DNA of 64,000 nt from assembly GCA_030432565.1 (NCBI GenBank), contig JAUIGV010000029.1, forward strand, positions 1 through 64,000, read 5' to 3'. The notes beneath the pieces were generated by a model, which searched no databases, was not told the DNA's origin, and saw only the letters and a program-made list of their open reading frames with translations. The DNA comes from Verrucomicrobiia bacterium (lineage in GTDB: Bacteria > Verrucomicrobiota > Verrucomicrobiia > Verrucomicrobiales > Akkermansiaceae). Position numbers and translations under genes: made by a program. Each line of letters starts with the position of its first letter. The first letter of the stretch is position 1. This document shows positions 36,572-46,084 of the stretch, in pieces.

Positions 36572-38448
36572 TTCACTAAAACCGCACGCAACGCCTCCCT
36601 CTCAGGGTTCGAAATCCCATCCCCCTCCAAGGCCCTTATCGCCCCTTCCGGGTCTACTTCCGCCCACCAACCAAGAACAGACTCCCTGGCCTCCCGTCGC
36701 AAATCCTCATCTCCAATCATTCCACCCCACTCCCATGTCGATGCTGGATCAAGTTCTCCCGCGCCAGCCACCAGTCCCGATATCACGCTGTCTCGAATCC
36801 CCCCTTCCGAAAGCTCCCCAAGATATCGCGTAACTGCCACCGGATCCTGTTTCGACCACCCCCGCGACACCTCCTTCATCGCCATCACCTGATCTTCCCC
36901 GGGCAAATCCCGCGCCCACTTGAGCGCCCCAATTGGATCAATCTGGCCCCAATAAGATCCCAGTCGACCCATTGCTCTGGCCCTCTCCCCATCATCGCTC
37001 ACCTCACTCAATCTCGCGGCAAACTTTCCTGGATAAACCTCCGGAGAATACCCCCAGACGTCTCCCGCTTTGGGCTCTTTTTCATAGAGCGCCGCCACCG
37101 CTGTTCCATACTCTTCAATCGGCAACGCTTGCACAAAATCCTTCGCCAAAGAGTTCTTCCGATGGTCTTTGAAAACCTCCCGCACAATCGCGCTCCTCTC
37201 TTCTCCGGGCAAAAGCCGCTCAATCATCTTCGCCGCCTCCAAAGGTTGCTTCACAGCCAGCCCCCTCAATAAACCAGCCATCGCCAAGATCTTGGTCCGG
37301 CTTTCCTCCTTTCCCGAAATCACCTCTGCAATTTTCACCACATCCTCCGCGCTCCCACCTTCCCAAATAGCTTCCATTACCCGCTTCCTCAAAAGCTCAT
37401 GCCCACTTTTCAAACGCGCAATTTCATCAAAGACTGCCGTTGGTGACAGCTCCCCGTCTCTCATTCTTTTTCCGATAATCTGTCCCACCGTTCCCGCAAC
37501 ATAGACTGATCCCCGCCGGTCAAACCAACTCAGGGCCGCCGAAAAATCCACCAGGGTCAACTCCCGTGCAAGTAACCGTGAAACACTGTTTGTCGCATAG
37601 ATCATGGCTTGGCTTGGCTTCTCCAAAGCCGCCCATTCATCAAGAACCACCACCACCGCCTTGGGATCAATCTTGACCCACGCCTCCATGACTCCCTCAA
37701 GGGCATAACGAGCCACCCCCTTGTCCAAACTCTCAGCCCACTTCACCGCAGCGTCCGCTCCCTCTTCCATTTTCACCGCGCCCAGCAGTTTTAAAACTTC
37801 CCTCGTTCGATACTCCATCGATTTCCCCTCCTCTGCGATCTGCTCCATAATCACCTCTTCCACGTCATTCGTCCGTGCTCGCATCAGGGACAACCATTCC
37901 TCAGTTCTTTTCACTCCCCAGGGCAACTCAAAGCTCTTTGTCCTCCGGAGATAATCCAAAGTCACTTGGGGCTTATCTCCCTTCAGAAGCTCCTCCAAAA
38001 CCATCGGCTTCATTTTCTTCAAGTTCCCAGACTCCCGGATCGCGATCATCGCCTTCTCCGCATCAAGTTCCATCCATTTGGAAAACACCACCGGCAACAA
38101 CTCCCACCCGGCATTTGCCGTCCCGAGAAAGGCAAGGGCTTCCTCCGGATAAACTTCCGCCCACCGCCGCACAAGCATCTCCTGTAATTCAAGCTTCCTC
38201 GCGACCTCGCTGTTGCCCAACTCACCAAAAATCTTTTTGAATTCCTCCCCCGTCCCGATCCGGCGAATCCGCTCTCCCCAACCCTCAAACACGGGATCAA
38301 GTTCCGCCACATTTCTCTCTTGGCCATCCACCACCTTCCGCTTGCTTGAAGCGATCTCTCCCTGACCCTCAGTTCGCATCCCCGGGCGATCCCACCCAAC
38401 GAAAGTACCCAGGAAAAACCCGAGAACTGATCGCAATAACACTTTCAT
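36568..38448 (-). CDS. Large alpha-helical repeat protein with N-terminal anchor (first gene of a coupled pair)
   Basis: From the ATG at 38446-38448 the product has 626 residues, opening MKVLLRSVLGFFLGTFVG, a hydrophobic anchor or signal peptide; MVE-MKV (38457) is an alternative three codons upstream. The rest repeats the same type of unit as the next gene: DPKAVVVVLDEWAAL, IDPIGALKWARDLPG, QDPVAVTRYLGELSEGG, LDPASTWEWGG, VDPEGAIRALEGDG, each with a D-P-x-x-A turn followed by a helix and usually a Trp or Leu. The frame is open to 38700, which overlaps the start of the divergent gene, so the longer version is unlikely. Paralogy with the downstream gene is clear at motif level. Function unknown. 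Confidence 0.72.
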   Translation of the reverse strand: MKVLLRSVLGFFLGTFVGWDRPGMRTEGQGEIASSKRKVVDGQERNVAELDPVFEGWGERIRRIGTGEEFKKIFGELGNSEVARKLELQEMLVRRWAEVYPEEALAFLGTANAGWELLPVVFSKWMELDAEKAMIAIRESGNLKKMKPMVLEELLKGDKPQVTLDYLRRTKSFELPWGVKRTEEWLSLMRARTNDVEEVIMEQIAEEGKSMEYRTREVLKLLGAVKMEEGADAAVKWAESLDKGVARYALEGVMEAWVKIDPKAVVVVLDEWAALEKPSQAMIYATNSVSRLLARELTLVDFSAALSWFDRRGSVYVAGTVGQIIGKRMRDGELSPTAVFDEIARLKSGHELLRKRVMEAIWEGGSAEDVVKIAEVISGKEESRTKILAMAGLLRGLAVKQPLEAAKMIERLLPGEERSAIVREVFKDHRKNSLAKDFVQALPIEEYGTAVAALYEKEPKAGDVWGYSPEVYPGKFAARLSEVSDDGERARAMGRLGSYWGQIDPIGALKWARDLPGEDQVMAMKEVSRGWSKQDPVAVTRYLGELSEGGIRDSVISGLVAGAGELDPASTWEWGGMIGDEDLRREARESVLGWWAEVDPEGAIRALEGDGISNPEREALRAVLVK

Positions 38449-38641
38449 CTCTACCATCCTGACGAGTTCACGGCGCCATTGCAACTTCCCCTCGGTAAAC
38501 AGTTTGTAAACCCCGGCCCACCCCCGCTGAAGACGCCCAATTGAAAGTCCCAACGATGATTCATGCCCCATGCTCGCCCACATCTGAAAGCGAGCCGCTT
38601 GCAACGCGTAATTTGACCGACGACACTCCGGAAAATCTTCG

Positions 38642-41137
38642 ATGCTCAAAACAACAACTTTTCTCACCGTGCTTCTTGGCAGCGCGCAGCTGTTCGCCAC
38701 ACCTCTCGTAAACAGTAGTGACGACTGGCGTTACTTCAAGGGGTCCGTCGCCCCCCCGATCAACTGGCAATCCATTCCTGACGCCTCACTCGATGCCTCC
38801 TGGCTGACCGGCCCGGGAGGAATAGGATACGGCGACGGGGACGATGCCACCGAGCTCACCGACATGGAGGACGGATACCGGACGGTCTACATCCGGAGAT
38901 CTTTTACCGTCAACCCCGGTGATCTTGATCCTGGAGATGAAGTGATTCTGACCATCGATTACGATGACGCCTATGTGGCCTACCTTGATGGAGTTGAGAT
39001 TGCCCGCAGTTCTCTTGCGCCCGGATCCGTTGGCACGGAACCGGGCCACATGGACGGCCCCTCGACGGTTCGAGAAGCCGGCGATCCGGAAACCATCAAA
39101 CTTGGAACAGTCTCCGGAATTCTCTCCGATGGGGTCCATGTACTCGCGATCCTCGGCATGAATGAAAGCCTTGGCTCTTCCGACTTCTCTCTCATCCCCA
39201 ATCTCGAAACACAGGCACCGCCACCGCCTCTTCATTGGACCATTGAAGACAGCCCCATCATCCTCACCAGTTCATACACCGTCGCCAGCGGCCAGACTCT
39301 CACCATCGATGCCGGGGTCGAGGTGCAGTGCCCATCTGGAGTCAATGCGATCAACTGCGCAGGTCGCATCATTGCCAACGGAACCGAAGCCCAGCGCATT
39401 CGTTTCATCCCATCAACACCCGGTGGCACCTGGGGACGGCTTAACCTCACCGGCCCCGAAGAATCCAGCCTCCTTTACTGTGACTTCGAAAGAGCAACGT
39501 CCGATGGAATTTTGCGCGTGCGCGACTCCGATCTCCGACTCGAGCACTCCCGCTTCATCGACGTTGACGAGCAAATGGTCGATCTGGTCGACAGCTCCTG
39601 CACCATCCGCCATTGCGAATTCGACAGCATCACCAGCGGCGAACTTCTTCACTTCACCAACATGCCTTCCGATGGACACGCCCTCATTGCCAGCAATCGC
39701 TTTGGCATTCCCGGCGTTCCGGCGACGAGCGGCTACAATGACATCATTGACTTTACCGGGGGAAACCGTCCCGGCCCCATTGTTCGATTTATTGGCAATG
39801 TTTTCCTGAGCGGAGTCGACGACGTCTTCGACATGGATGGAACCGATGCCCATATCGAGGGCAACATCTTCTTCGATGTCCGCAAGGAATCCGCACGCGC
39901 CTCGAGTTCCAGCCCGATCACCACAGGCAAGGCAGATGGAAATGACTCCGAACTCGTCATCGCGCGAAATTTCTTCGTCAACTGCGAGCACAACGTTCTC
40001 ATCAAAGACTCCGGCACCATTTTGATGCAAAACAACACCACACTGACCATTACCGACAATCCGGTCAGCACCAACACAGACTCCGGAGGTGACGAGGACC
40101 CCGGCATTATCATGTTTGGTGAACCTTGGCGGGATGACCCTTATGGCGCGGGTGCCTACTTTCAGGGCAACATCGCAGCAGACCTGCAAATCGAGACGCC
40201 CTGGCCTATCTTCACGGAAGCCCAGGCCAATGTGGGAACCTTCTTGCGCCGCGATTTTAATTGTCTCGAGAACTTTCCCCAGCCCGGCACCGGAAACCTT
40301 TCGGCAAATCCTCGCTTCGTGGATACAACGAACATCACTGCAGCCAACATTCTTCAAAAGCTCGCTTTGCAGACAGGCAGCCCATGTATTGGCACCGGAC
40401 CAAATGGGCTCGACATGGGCGCTGTTGTTCCAGCAGGAGCAAGTATTGCCGGAGAGCCAGACGAAACCACCAGCGAGACCTCGGCGACACTAACCATCGC
40501 CGGCCCGGGGATCTGGGTCTACAAATGGCGGATCAACGAAGGACCCTGGAGCAGTGACATTCCTCTCGTCCCTCAGGCGGTCCTGGACGGGGAGCCACTC
40601 ACTCCCACTCTCTTTGACAATGCTCCTCCCATCGAGTTGACCGATCTGGCTGACGGCACCTACACCGTCGAAGTTCTCGGCCAGAACAGCGCCGGTGATT
40701 GGCAGGAAACTCCCACGGTTTCAAAAACATGGACCGTCCAAAACGGCCTTCAAGACACCGACATGGACGGAATGCCGGACGATTACGAAAATGCCAATGG
40801 CTTCGACTTTGAAAATCCCGATGATGCCAGCGAAGACGCCGATGGCGATGGGATTTCAAACCTCGGCGAATACATCGCCGGAACCGATCCCAGGGATCCC
40901 GCCAGCGTTCTCGCGCTCAGCGCATCGCTTTCCGGAAATGACATTGCGCTCAGATTCGAAGCCGTTGCTGGAAAGTCTTACCAAATCCAAAGCAGCGCCA
41001 CTCTCGAACCCGGATCGTGGACGCCGGTCGAAACAATCCTGAACCCCACGCCCGGGTTGCAAGATTTCATCGACACGAACGCTACGCAAGTTAACAAGAA
41101 ATTCTACCGCCTCGTCACCCCGGTTCCTGCACCCTAG
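38642..41137 (+). CDS. Secreted beta-helix protein with TSP3-type calcium segment
   Basis: An 831-residue exported protein. After the signal peptide (1-19, ending LFA), residues about 22-195 form a jelly-roll-like module with GYGDGDDATEL, YIRRSFTV and DDAYVAYLDGVEI; the same module is in the lamin-tail/CotH protein. Residues about 200-600 look like a right-handed parallel beta-helix: ASGQTLTIDAGVEVQ, GRIIANGTEAQRIRFI, EGNIFFDV, IARNFFVNCEHNVLI. Then come an Ig-like segment, a TSP3 calcium motif (DTDMDGMPDDYENANG ... DADGDGISNLGEYIAGTDP) and the C-terminal module with GKSYQIQSSATLEPGSWTPVE. The beta-helix could be a glycan lyase or hydrolase, or a passive adhesin; no catalytic set was recognised. 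A strong terminator follows. Confidence 0.8.
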   Translation: MLKTTTFLTVLLGSAQLFATPLVNSSDDWRYFKGSVAPPINWQSIPDASLDASWLTGPGGIGYGDGDDATELTDMEDGYRTVYIRRSFTVNPGDLDPGDEVILTIDYDDAYVAYLDGVEIARSSLAPGSVGTEPGHMDGPSTVREAGDPETIKLGTVSGILSDGVHVLAILGMNESLGSSDFSLIPNLETQAPPPPLHWTIEDSPIILTSSYTVASGQTLTIDAGVEVQCPSGVNAINCAGRIIANGTEAQRIRFIPSTPGGTWGRLNLTGPEESSLLYCDFERATSDGILRVRDSDLRLEHSRFIDVDEQMVDLVDSSCTIRHCEFDSITSGELLHFTNMPSDGHALIASNRFGIPGVPATSGYNDIIDFTGGNRPGPIVRFIGNVFLSGVDDVFDMDGTDAHIEGNIFFDVRKESARASSSSPITTGKADGNDSELVIARNFFVNCEHNVLIKDSGTILMQNNTTLTITDNPVSTNTDSGGDEDPGIIMFGEPWRDDPYGAGAYFQGNIAADLQIETPWPIFTEAQANVGTFLRRDFNCLENFPQPGTGNLSANPRFVDTTNITAANILQKLALQTGSPCIGTGPNGLDMGAVVPAGASIAGEPDETTSETSATLTIAGPGIWVYKWRINEGPWSSDIPLVPQAVLDGEPLTPTLFDNAPPIELTDLADGTYTVEVLGQNSAGDWQETPTVSKTWTVQNGLQDTDMDGMPDDYENANGFDFENPDDASEDADGDGISNLGEYIAGTDPRDPASVLALSASLSGNDIALRFEAVAGKSYQIQSSATLEPGSWTPVETILNPTPGLQDFIDTNATQVNKKFYRLVTPVPAP

Positions 41138-41143
41138 AGTGCA

Positions 41144-41177
41144 ACCTCAGGCTCTCTGGTCGGGCCTGAGGTCTTTT
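41144..41177 (+). terminator. Rho-independent terminator after the beta-helix gene
   Basis: A perfect nine-pair stem, ACCTCAGGC (41144-41152) with GCCTGAGGT (41164-41172), 11-base loop, then CTTTTTG. It begins seven bases after the stop codon and separates the beta-helix gene from the sigma-factor gene. Confidence 0.85.
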
Positions 41178-41219
41178 TGCTCGCTCCCTTTTCAAGATCG
41201 GCGAAACTTGATGTAGCTT

Positions 41220-41933
41220 ATGACGAGTTCTTTTCCGATAACGCGCTGGACCAGGGTGTTAACCATGCGCGAGGACGATGCCGAGGCATCTGAAGAAGCG
41301 TTGGCGGAAATCTGTCACACTTATTGGTCGCCGTTATATGCCTTCGCGCGGCGCTCGGGAAATTCACCACAAGATTCCGAGGACCTTACGCAGGGATTTT
41401 TTCGTCTCCTGATCGAGAAAGAGACCTTGGCCAAGGCGGATCCGGCAAAGGGGAAATTGCGCTCCTTTTTGCTGGGAGCGATGAAGAACTACCTTCGCGA
41501 TGAATGGGCGCGGCGCACCGCTCTTAAGCGTGGCGGGATGATCGACCTGATCCCGATCAACGTTGACAAAGAAGAAGAGCATTACCAGCTGGAGGTCGCG
41601 AGCGAAGAGCAAAGCCCTGACCAAATCTTCGACCACCAATGGGCATTGACCTTGCTGAACCGGGTTTTCGAGGAGGTCAGGACGTATTATTTGGCAAAGG
41701 GACAGGAGGACATTTTTGACCAGCTCCACCAATACCTAACCCCCCGGCAAAGAGGATCTGACTACCGCGAAGCTGGCGCCCAACTTGGAATGAAAGGGAG
41801 CTCGGTCCGGGTCGCTCTTTTCAGAATGAGGCAACGCTATGCCGAGACCCTCCGACAAAAAATCCTTGAGACCGTTTCATCCGAGGAGGAAGTTGCGGAG
41901 GAGATCAGGGCTCTGCGACAGTCTCTGCGCTAA
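41220..41933 (+). CDS. ECF-type RNA polymerase sigma factor
   Basis: A 237-residue cytoplasmic sigma-70 family protein. Region 2 spans about 20-95: ALAEICHTYWSPLYAFARRSG and SEDLTQGFFRLLIEKE, the typical core-binding helix with D-L-T-Q-G-F-F. Region 4 is about 165-215, with YREAGAQLGMKGSSVRVALFRMRQRYAE, a helix-turn-helix that reads the -35 element. This variant, with a long region between sigma 2 and 4, is the type found next to Ser/Thr kinase genes in PVC bacteria. Here the kinase lies 4.2 kb away in the same direction, with two opposite-strand genes between. No anti-sigma factor is adjacent, so control by phosphorylation is plausible but inferred. Its 3' end overlaps the convergent gene by 29 bases. 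Confidence 0.85.
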   Translation: MTSSFPITRWTRVLTMREDDAEASEEALAEICHTYWSPLYAFARRSGNSPQDSEDLTQGFFRLLIEKETLAKADPAKGKLRSFLLGAMKNYLRDEWARRTALKRGGMIDLIPINVDKEEEHYQLEVASEEQSPDQIFDHQWALTLLNRVFEEVRTYYLAKGQEDIFDQLHQYLTPRQRGSDYREAGAQLGMKGSSVRVALFRMRQRYAETLRQKILETVSSEEEVAEEIRALRQSLR

Positions 41934-44900
41934 GACGGAAAAAGGTCGTTTGATCTTCCTCCGCCAACTCCCAGCAGACTTTCCCATCGACCACCTCTCC
42001 GGGCGTGGTGAAAGGATTCCAGATAGCAGAAGGACCGAGTCCATCTCCCTGCTCTACTGAAATTTTAAAGAAGGGATCGCGCGCCAGGTCAGGGTATCGG
42101 ACGATCACCGAATCGACATCTTTAATCACTTCGAGCGCACGATAGTCGGGCTGGGTGGGGTCGGTACCAAGAGCTGCTTCGATGAGGTTGGAGAGACCAT
42201 CAAGGTCAAAGTCATCCCCCGGCGCAACATGGGAATGCAGGGAGATCCCATCGCTCAAATTGGCGTCCATGATACGGCGTTCAAAGGAGTCCCGCAAAAA
42301 GTCACCATCAAGATCATCAACAAGGAATTCGCGACTCCCCGATCCCAAAGTGTAGACTTTGGTCTGCCCCGCATAGACACGGATGGCCCCGCTCACCGTC
42401 CCCTCGATGGTAGAGCTCGCTTCGCGATAGAAACGTGACCCCAGCGACTGTGAAGAAGCACCCACGATGTTGGCGGCGTATATACCAGTGTCGGAATTCA
42501 GCCCGGAAGTCGTGATGCCGGTGGAAACCGGTTGATGTCCGAGGATTAACCCATCGGCATTGAGCTCAAGCAAGTTGCCACTCGAAGTCGTTTTCACGAG
42601 ATAGATGGCGCCATTGCGCAGCGGATCCGGGTGATCCTTGTTCCCGACATCATCAGCACCACCCTGATGACCTGGCAAATTGTCAGCAAGGGTTGCTTCT
42701 GCCGAAGTCAGGAAATCCACGATGGGGTCCCAGCTGGGATGGCCGGTATTGAGAACCTTGGCAATGGGATCGATCCCAATGGGACCGAAGGCCCCGGAAT
42801 GCTTCAGCGGGACATAGTAGACACGGGCCCCAAGGTTTTCGAGGCTCGCGCTACTGCAGGTCACCACGGTGTCACTTTGATTGTAGGCCCCCAGGCCGAA
42901 ATCGTTCGTCCCAACAACAGTGAGGGTTCTGGGAAGTTCTTCGCGCTGAGCAAGGTCACTCCACTTTTGATGGAGTTTCCAGGTGACCAAAGCCCCGTAT
43001 TCAAGGTCCTTTGCCTGGTTGTTGAGAATCACCTGCCCCGGCAAGGTGTCCGCAAAAAGCCCGCCATAGCTCGGTGTTCCGAGAGTGATGAGGCGGCGAA
43101 TCTTTTTCTCTTGCAGAGCATAATTCCGGGCCACCAATCCTCCCATACTGTGCGCGATAACATCGCAACGGGCCACCGACAAACCGGAATCTTCCGGACT
43201 ATCGAGAAACTCCTGGAGCTGATCGGCAAGACTCGGCTTCTCCTCATCGGTGATGAATTCGCGATAAGCTTCGTCGACCCGGGGAGCATTGTTGACGTTA
43301 CTCGTTTCGTAGAAAAAGTGCCGCACCGGACGTTCCAAAGTGGTCTCGAGCAAGATTGGAAGATCACCAAAAGTCTCGCCCGATTTGTCACTCCACCCGT
43401 GGATGACGATGATAGGATCCGCGCTTCGCACCATCACAGGTTGGTTCACAACAGCGATTCCTCCCTCGTCTTCCGCATCCAGCCATTCCGCAGTGACGTC
43501 GCGCCAGGTGCCTGCGATCTTCACTTCAACTTCAAGGTAGAGATAGTAGTCGCCGATATTCGCGGGGACGGTCCAGGGGATATTGAGTTCTTTCTCCGAC
43601 TGCCCGACCCGCAGGGTGAGCGAGCCGATGGAGGTGAGACCGGAGGTGCTTTGGCTCGTGTTGAAACTGGCCGTGAAGCGAACCTCCTCGGTGAGATTAA
43701 AAAGAGTGGCGTAGTCGGAATCCATCTCCGCGACAAGATTTACAAAGGCCTGGTTGCTCGGATTGAAGCAACGTGAAGATGTCATGGTGGTAAAAGGATC
43801 TTCATCCCCGTCGCCATCGCGATCACGCAAACGCGGGTCATCAAACTCAAAGCCATCCCCTTCGAGATACGGGTGGTATCCGTAGTCACTGAGATCGAAT
43901 GAGAACATAACCGGATTAAGAATGGTGACCTCGATCGTGTTGCTGAAATTATTGGCTTCATCTTCCTCGGCAAACTCACGGTCGGTGTCAGCTTCCACCG
44001 CGATGTAATAAGTTTCACCAATCGTGGCATCGTCGGGAACTTCCACAGTGCGCAATTCGTTCGAGCTTTGTCCGCTGAGCATGATGCCGAGTGGCTCGCG
44101 TTCCAGAAGGCGGTCATTCCGGTTCACGATGGCATCACTGGACCAGCGCACTCCTTGCTGGGAAAAATCGAAAAGGTCGGTCGCGCCGCCGCCAATATTT
44201 CGAGCGGTCCATTCGAGGTTAATGTTGTCTCCGGGGAATGCGGAAATTCTGGTGCTTTTGGAGGTGAAAGCGGCAGAATTGGCCTGAAGCTCCTCCGCTT
44301 TAAGGTCCGGACCACGCGGGGTAAAACTCCCGGCGAGACTGGTATTGTTGGACTCATTACTTTCGGCGACCTCGGAATTGTAGTCCATGATCACTCCGAG
44401 GTAGTAGGTCTGTCCGACATTAAGATTGTTGGGAATCGTGATGGTGCGGAGTTCCCGCGTACTGGCTGCCAGGACTCCACCCAGTGCGCCGAGAGGTTCG
44501 ATTTCCAGAAAGGTGTCATTGCGATCGATGGTGGCGTCAGTCGAAAGCATGACCGCTTGGTCGCTTGCCCCCACCGGAGTGTCGTCGCGCGAGCGGGCGG
44601 TCCATGACACCGTGACGAGGTCGCCCAGATCAGGATTGGAATCATTGATACTCAAATCCGTCGCGTAGAGATCTTTGGCCCGGATGGTAATGGCAACGGC
44701 CGGGCTGGAATTATTGCTCTCATTACTCTCATCGCGGCGGTCATTGTAGTCCGCAATCACACCGATGTAGTAGGTGCGGCCCCGGGTGACGGAGCTCGGA
44801 ATACGCACCGTTTTGACTTCCGGTGAGGAATCGGCAAAAACTCCTCCGAGCGGTCCGAGCCCCTCCACCCCGAGGCGAACATCATCGCCATCACCAATCC

Positions 44901-45099
44901 GGGTGTCAGTGGAGAGAACGACGGCCTGGTCCGAGCTCCCGATATATTTTCCAGTGCGATTGATCGCCGTCCAACTCACCGTGATCAGATCCCCGGGGTC
45001 GGGCTTGGTGTCGTTCACCGAAACGCCTTGTGCATCGAGATCACCTGCCGAAAGCGGGGCGATGAGAAGAGTGAGAAGAAAAATCAGTCGGAGCTTCAT
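41905..45099 (-). CDS. Secreted CARDB-repeat protein with lipase/esterase alpha/beta hydrolase domain
   Basis: A 1,064-residue exported protein. Signal peptide (1-18); three CARDB-type Ig-like domains (about 20-140, 142-262, 265-395), each with PDPGDLITVSWTA-like, SSDQAV-like and YYIGVI/YYLGV strands and an E-S-N-E-x-N-N end; a linker with an acidic DRDGDGDED segment (426-434); then an alpha/beta hydrolase (about 560-780) with IIVIHGWSDKSG and HSMGGLVARNY (nucleophile S651), similar to PGAP1/lipase-like esterases. Near the C-terminus are DDFDLDGLSNLIEAALGTDP, a calcium-type repeat, and the common secreted verrucomicrobial tail. The likely role is an extracellular esterase or lipase. It begins inside the stop of the upstream gene (ATGA) and converges on the sigma-factor gene. 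Confidence 0.85.
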   Translation of the reverse strand: MKLRLIFLLTLLIAPLSAGDLDAQGVSVNDTKPDPGDLITVSWTAINRTGKYIGSSDQAVVLSTDTRIGDGDDVRLGVEGLGPLGGVFADSSPEVKTVRIPSSVTRGRTYYIGVIADYNDRRDESNESNNSSPAVAITIRAKDLYATDLSINDSNPDLGDLVTVSWTARSRDDTPVGASDQAVMLSTDATIDRNDTFLEIEPLGALGGVLAASTRELRTITIPNNLNVGQTYYLGVIMDYNSEVAESNESNNTSLAGSFTPRGPDLKAEELQANSAAFTSKSTRISAFPGDNINLEWTARNIGGGATDLFDFSQQGVRWSSDAIVNRNDRLLEREPLGIMLSGQSSNELRTVEVPDDATIGETYYIAVEADTDREFAEEDEANNFSNTIEVTILNPVMFSFDLSDYGYHPYLEGDGFEFDDPRLRDRDGDGDEDPFTTMTSSRCFNPSNQAFVNLVAEMDSDYATLFNLTEEVRFTASFNTSQSTSGLTSIGSLTLRVGQSEKELNIPWTVPANIGDYYLYLEVEVKIAGTWRDVTAEWLDAEDEGGIAVVNQPVMVRSADPIIVIHGWSDKSGETFGDLPILLETTLERPVRHFFYETSNVNNAPRVDEAYREFITDEEKPSLADQLQEFLDSPEDSGLSVARCDVIAHSMGGLVARNYALQEKKIRRLITLGTPSYGGLFADTLPGQVILNNQAKDLEYGALVTWKLHQKWSDLAQREELPRTLTVVGTNDFGLGAYNQSDTVVTCSSASLENLGARVYYVPLKHSGAFGPIGIDPIAKVLNTGHPSWDPIVDFLTSAEATLADNLPGHQGGADDVGNKDHPDPLRNGAIYLVKTTSSGNLLELNADGLILGHQPVSTGITTSGLNSDTGIYAANIVGASSQSLGSRFYREASSTIEGTVSGAIRVYAGQTKVYTLGSGSREFLVDDLDGDFLRDSFERRIMDANLSDGISLHSHVAPGDDFDLDGLSNLIEAALGTDPTQPDYRALEVIKDVDSVIVRYPDLARDPFFKISVEQGDGLGPSAIWNPFTTPGEVVDGKVCWELAEEDQTTFFRLSAETVAEP

Positions 45100-45968
45100 T
45101 GATTGAGGGTGTGTGAAAGTTGGCTGAGGCGGGCGGTCAGGAGGTTCCGGAGATGCTCTTTGGTGGGAGCGTCGGGGAGCAGGGCCAACGCTTGGGCACT
45201 GCGCTGGAGAAGTTCCACGCTTTGGGTATCAGTAAAGATTTTCTCCAGCGTGGAGATTTCAAGAGCATCGCCGGAAAGGATGAGAGGAGGAACAATCACG
45301 GCCAGGGAGGTAGCCCAACGGTTGGGGTCCTCACTCATCTCGCAAGCCGATGTCAAAAGGGCGGCCTTGGAATTTCGGGACTGGGAGAGAGCCGCAAGAA
45401 AAGAGGCACGAAGACGATCGTCACTGCTTCCGTCAGAGAGAGCGGCGAGCCGGGAAATGGTTTCCGGACCCTCATCAAAAATGATCAAGGTGTGAGCGAG
45501 ATCCGGCTTGGCAGAGAATTCAACGGCCTGAGACTCCAAAGTTTTTTCGAGAAGGGAAATCATCACCTCTTTGTCTTCGGGCAAAGCCGCCTTCCCGGCC
45601 TTTCTTAAACAACCCGCCAGATAGGCCCGGTATTCCGGAGGAGAACCGGGGTCTGCGACTTCGCTGACGAAGAAGGCAAACGGGGGATCCGCCTTCCAAA
45701 GTTTGTCAAAATCCACCATCCGCCGGGCCCGAACAAAGCGAGAGACTCCCGGCTGAAAGCTGGCCCGCAATCCCGTGGCGGCCTCTGAAAGCTCAGAAGA
45801 GAGCGGCGGAACCGTTGGTCGAAACGAAGAAGGCGTGGGAACCACCTGCGCGACCGGAGCACGATGCCGGACCAGCTCACCCGCCGATTCCGGATGAGCC
45901 GTTTTCGGCCGACAATTGAACCCGAAATAGATCAGGAGAATCACTAGAACGGCAAGTGCGGGCTTCAT
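45096..45968 (-). CDS. Membrane-anchored helical protein of unknown function, coupled to the CARDB-lipase gene
   Basis: From the ATG at 45966-45968 the product has 290 residues: a single N-terminal hydrophobic segment (KPALAVLVILLIYFGFN), a Pro-rich linker, then a helical domain with HEAT-like pairs (DDRLRASFLAALSQSRNSKAA, LLQRSAQALALLPDAPTKEHL). TTAGGA precedes the start by about six bases; another in-frame codon at 45986 would add six residues. Its stop overlaps the start of the CARDB-lipase gene (ATGA), which suggests that the two products act together. It is divergent from the kinase gene across 116 bases. Family not recognised. Confidence 0.7.
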   Translation of the reverse strand: MKPALAVLVILLIYFGFNCRPKTAHPESAGELVRHRAPVAQVVPTPSSFRPTVPPLSSELSEAATGLRASFQPGVSRFVRARRMVDFDKLWKADPPFAFFVSEVADPGSPPEYRAYLAGCLRKAGKAALPEDKEVMISLLEKTLESQAVEFSAKPDLAHTLIIFDEGPETISRLAALSDGSSDDRLRASFLAALSQSRNSKAALLTSACEMSEDPNRWATSLAVIVPPLILSGDALEISTLEKIFTDTQSVELLQRSAQALALLPDAPTKEHLRNLLTARLSQLSHTLNQ

Positions 45969-46004
45969 ATCGGTTCCTAAGGACAAGGAGGGCTTGCGTT
46001 ACAA

Positions 46005-46041
46005 CGGGATCACAATTTTCTTAATTTTTTTAACGATCCCG
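46005..46041. promoter_or_regulatory. Inverted repeat in the divergent promoter region of the kinase gene
   Basis: CGGGATC (46005-46011) and GATCCCG (46035-46041) form a perfect seven-base inverted repeat around 23 AT-rich bases, with half-site centres 30 bases apart (about three turns). The position, between a divergent anchored-protein gene and the kinase gene, fits an operator. A simple AT-rich promoter core between chance repeats is the alternative. Confidence 0.35.
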
Positions 46042-46084
46042 GCGCAAAACCGTAGGAAGCTTGAGAGAGAAAAACGGCGGATCA

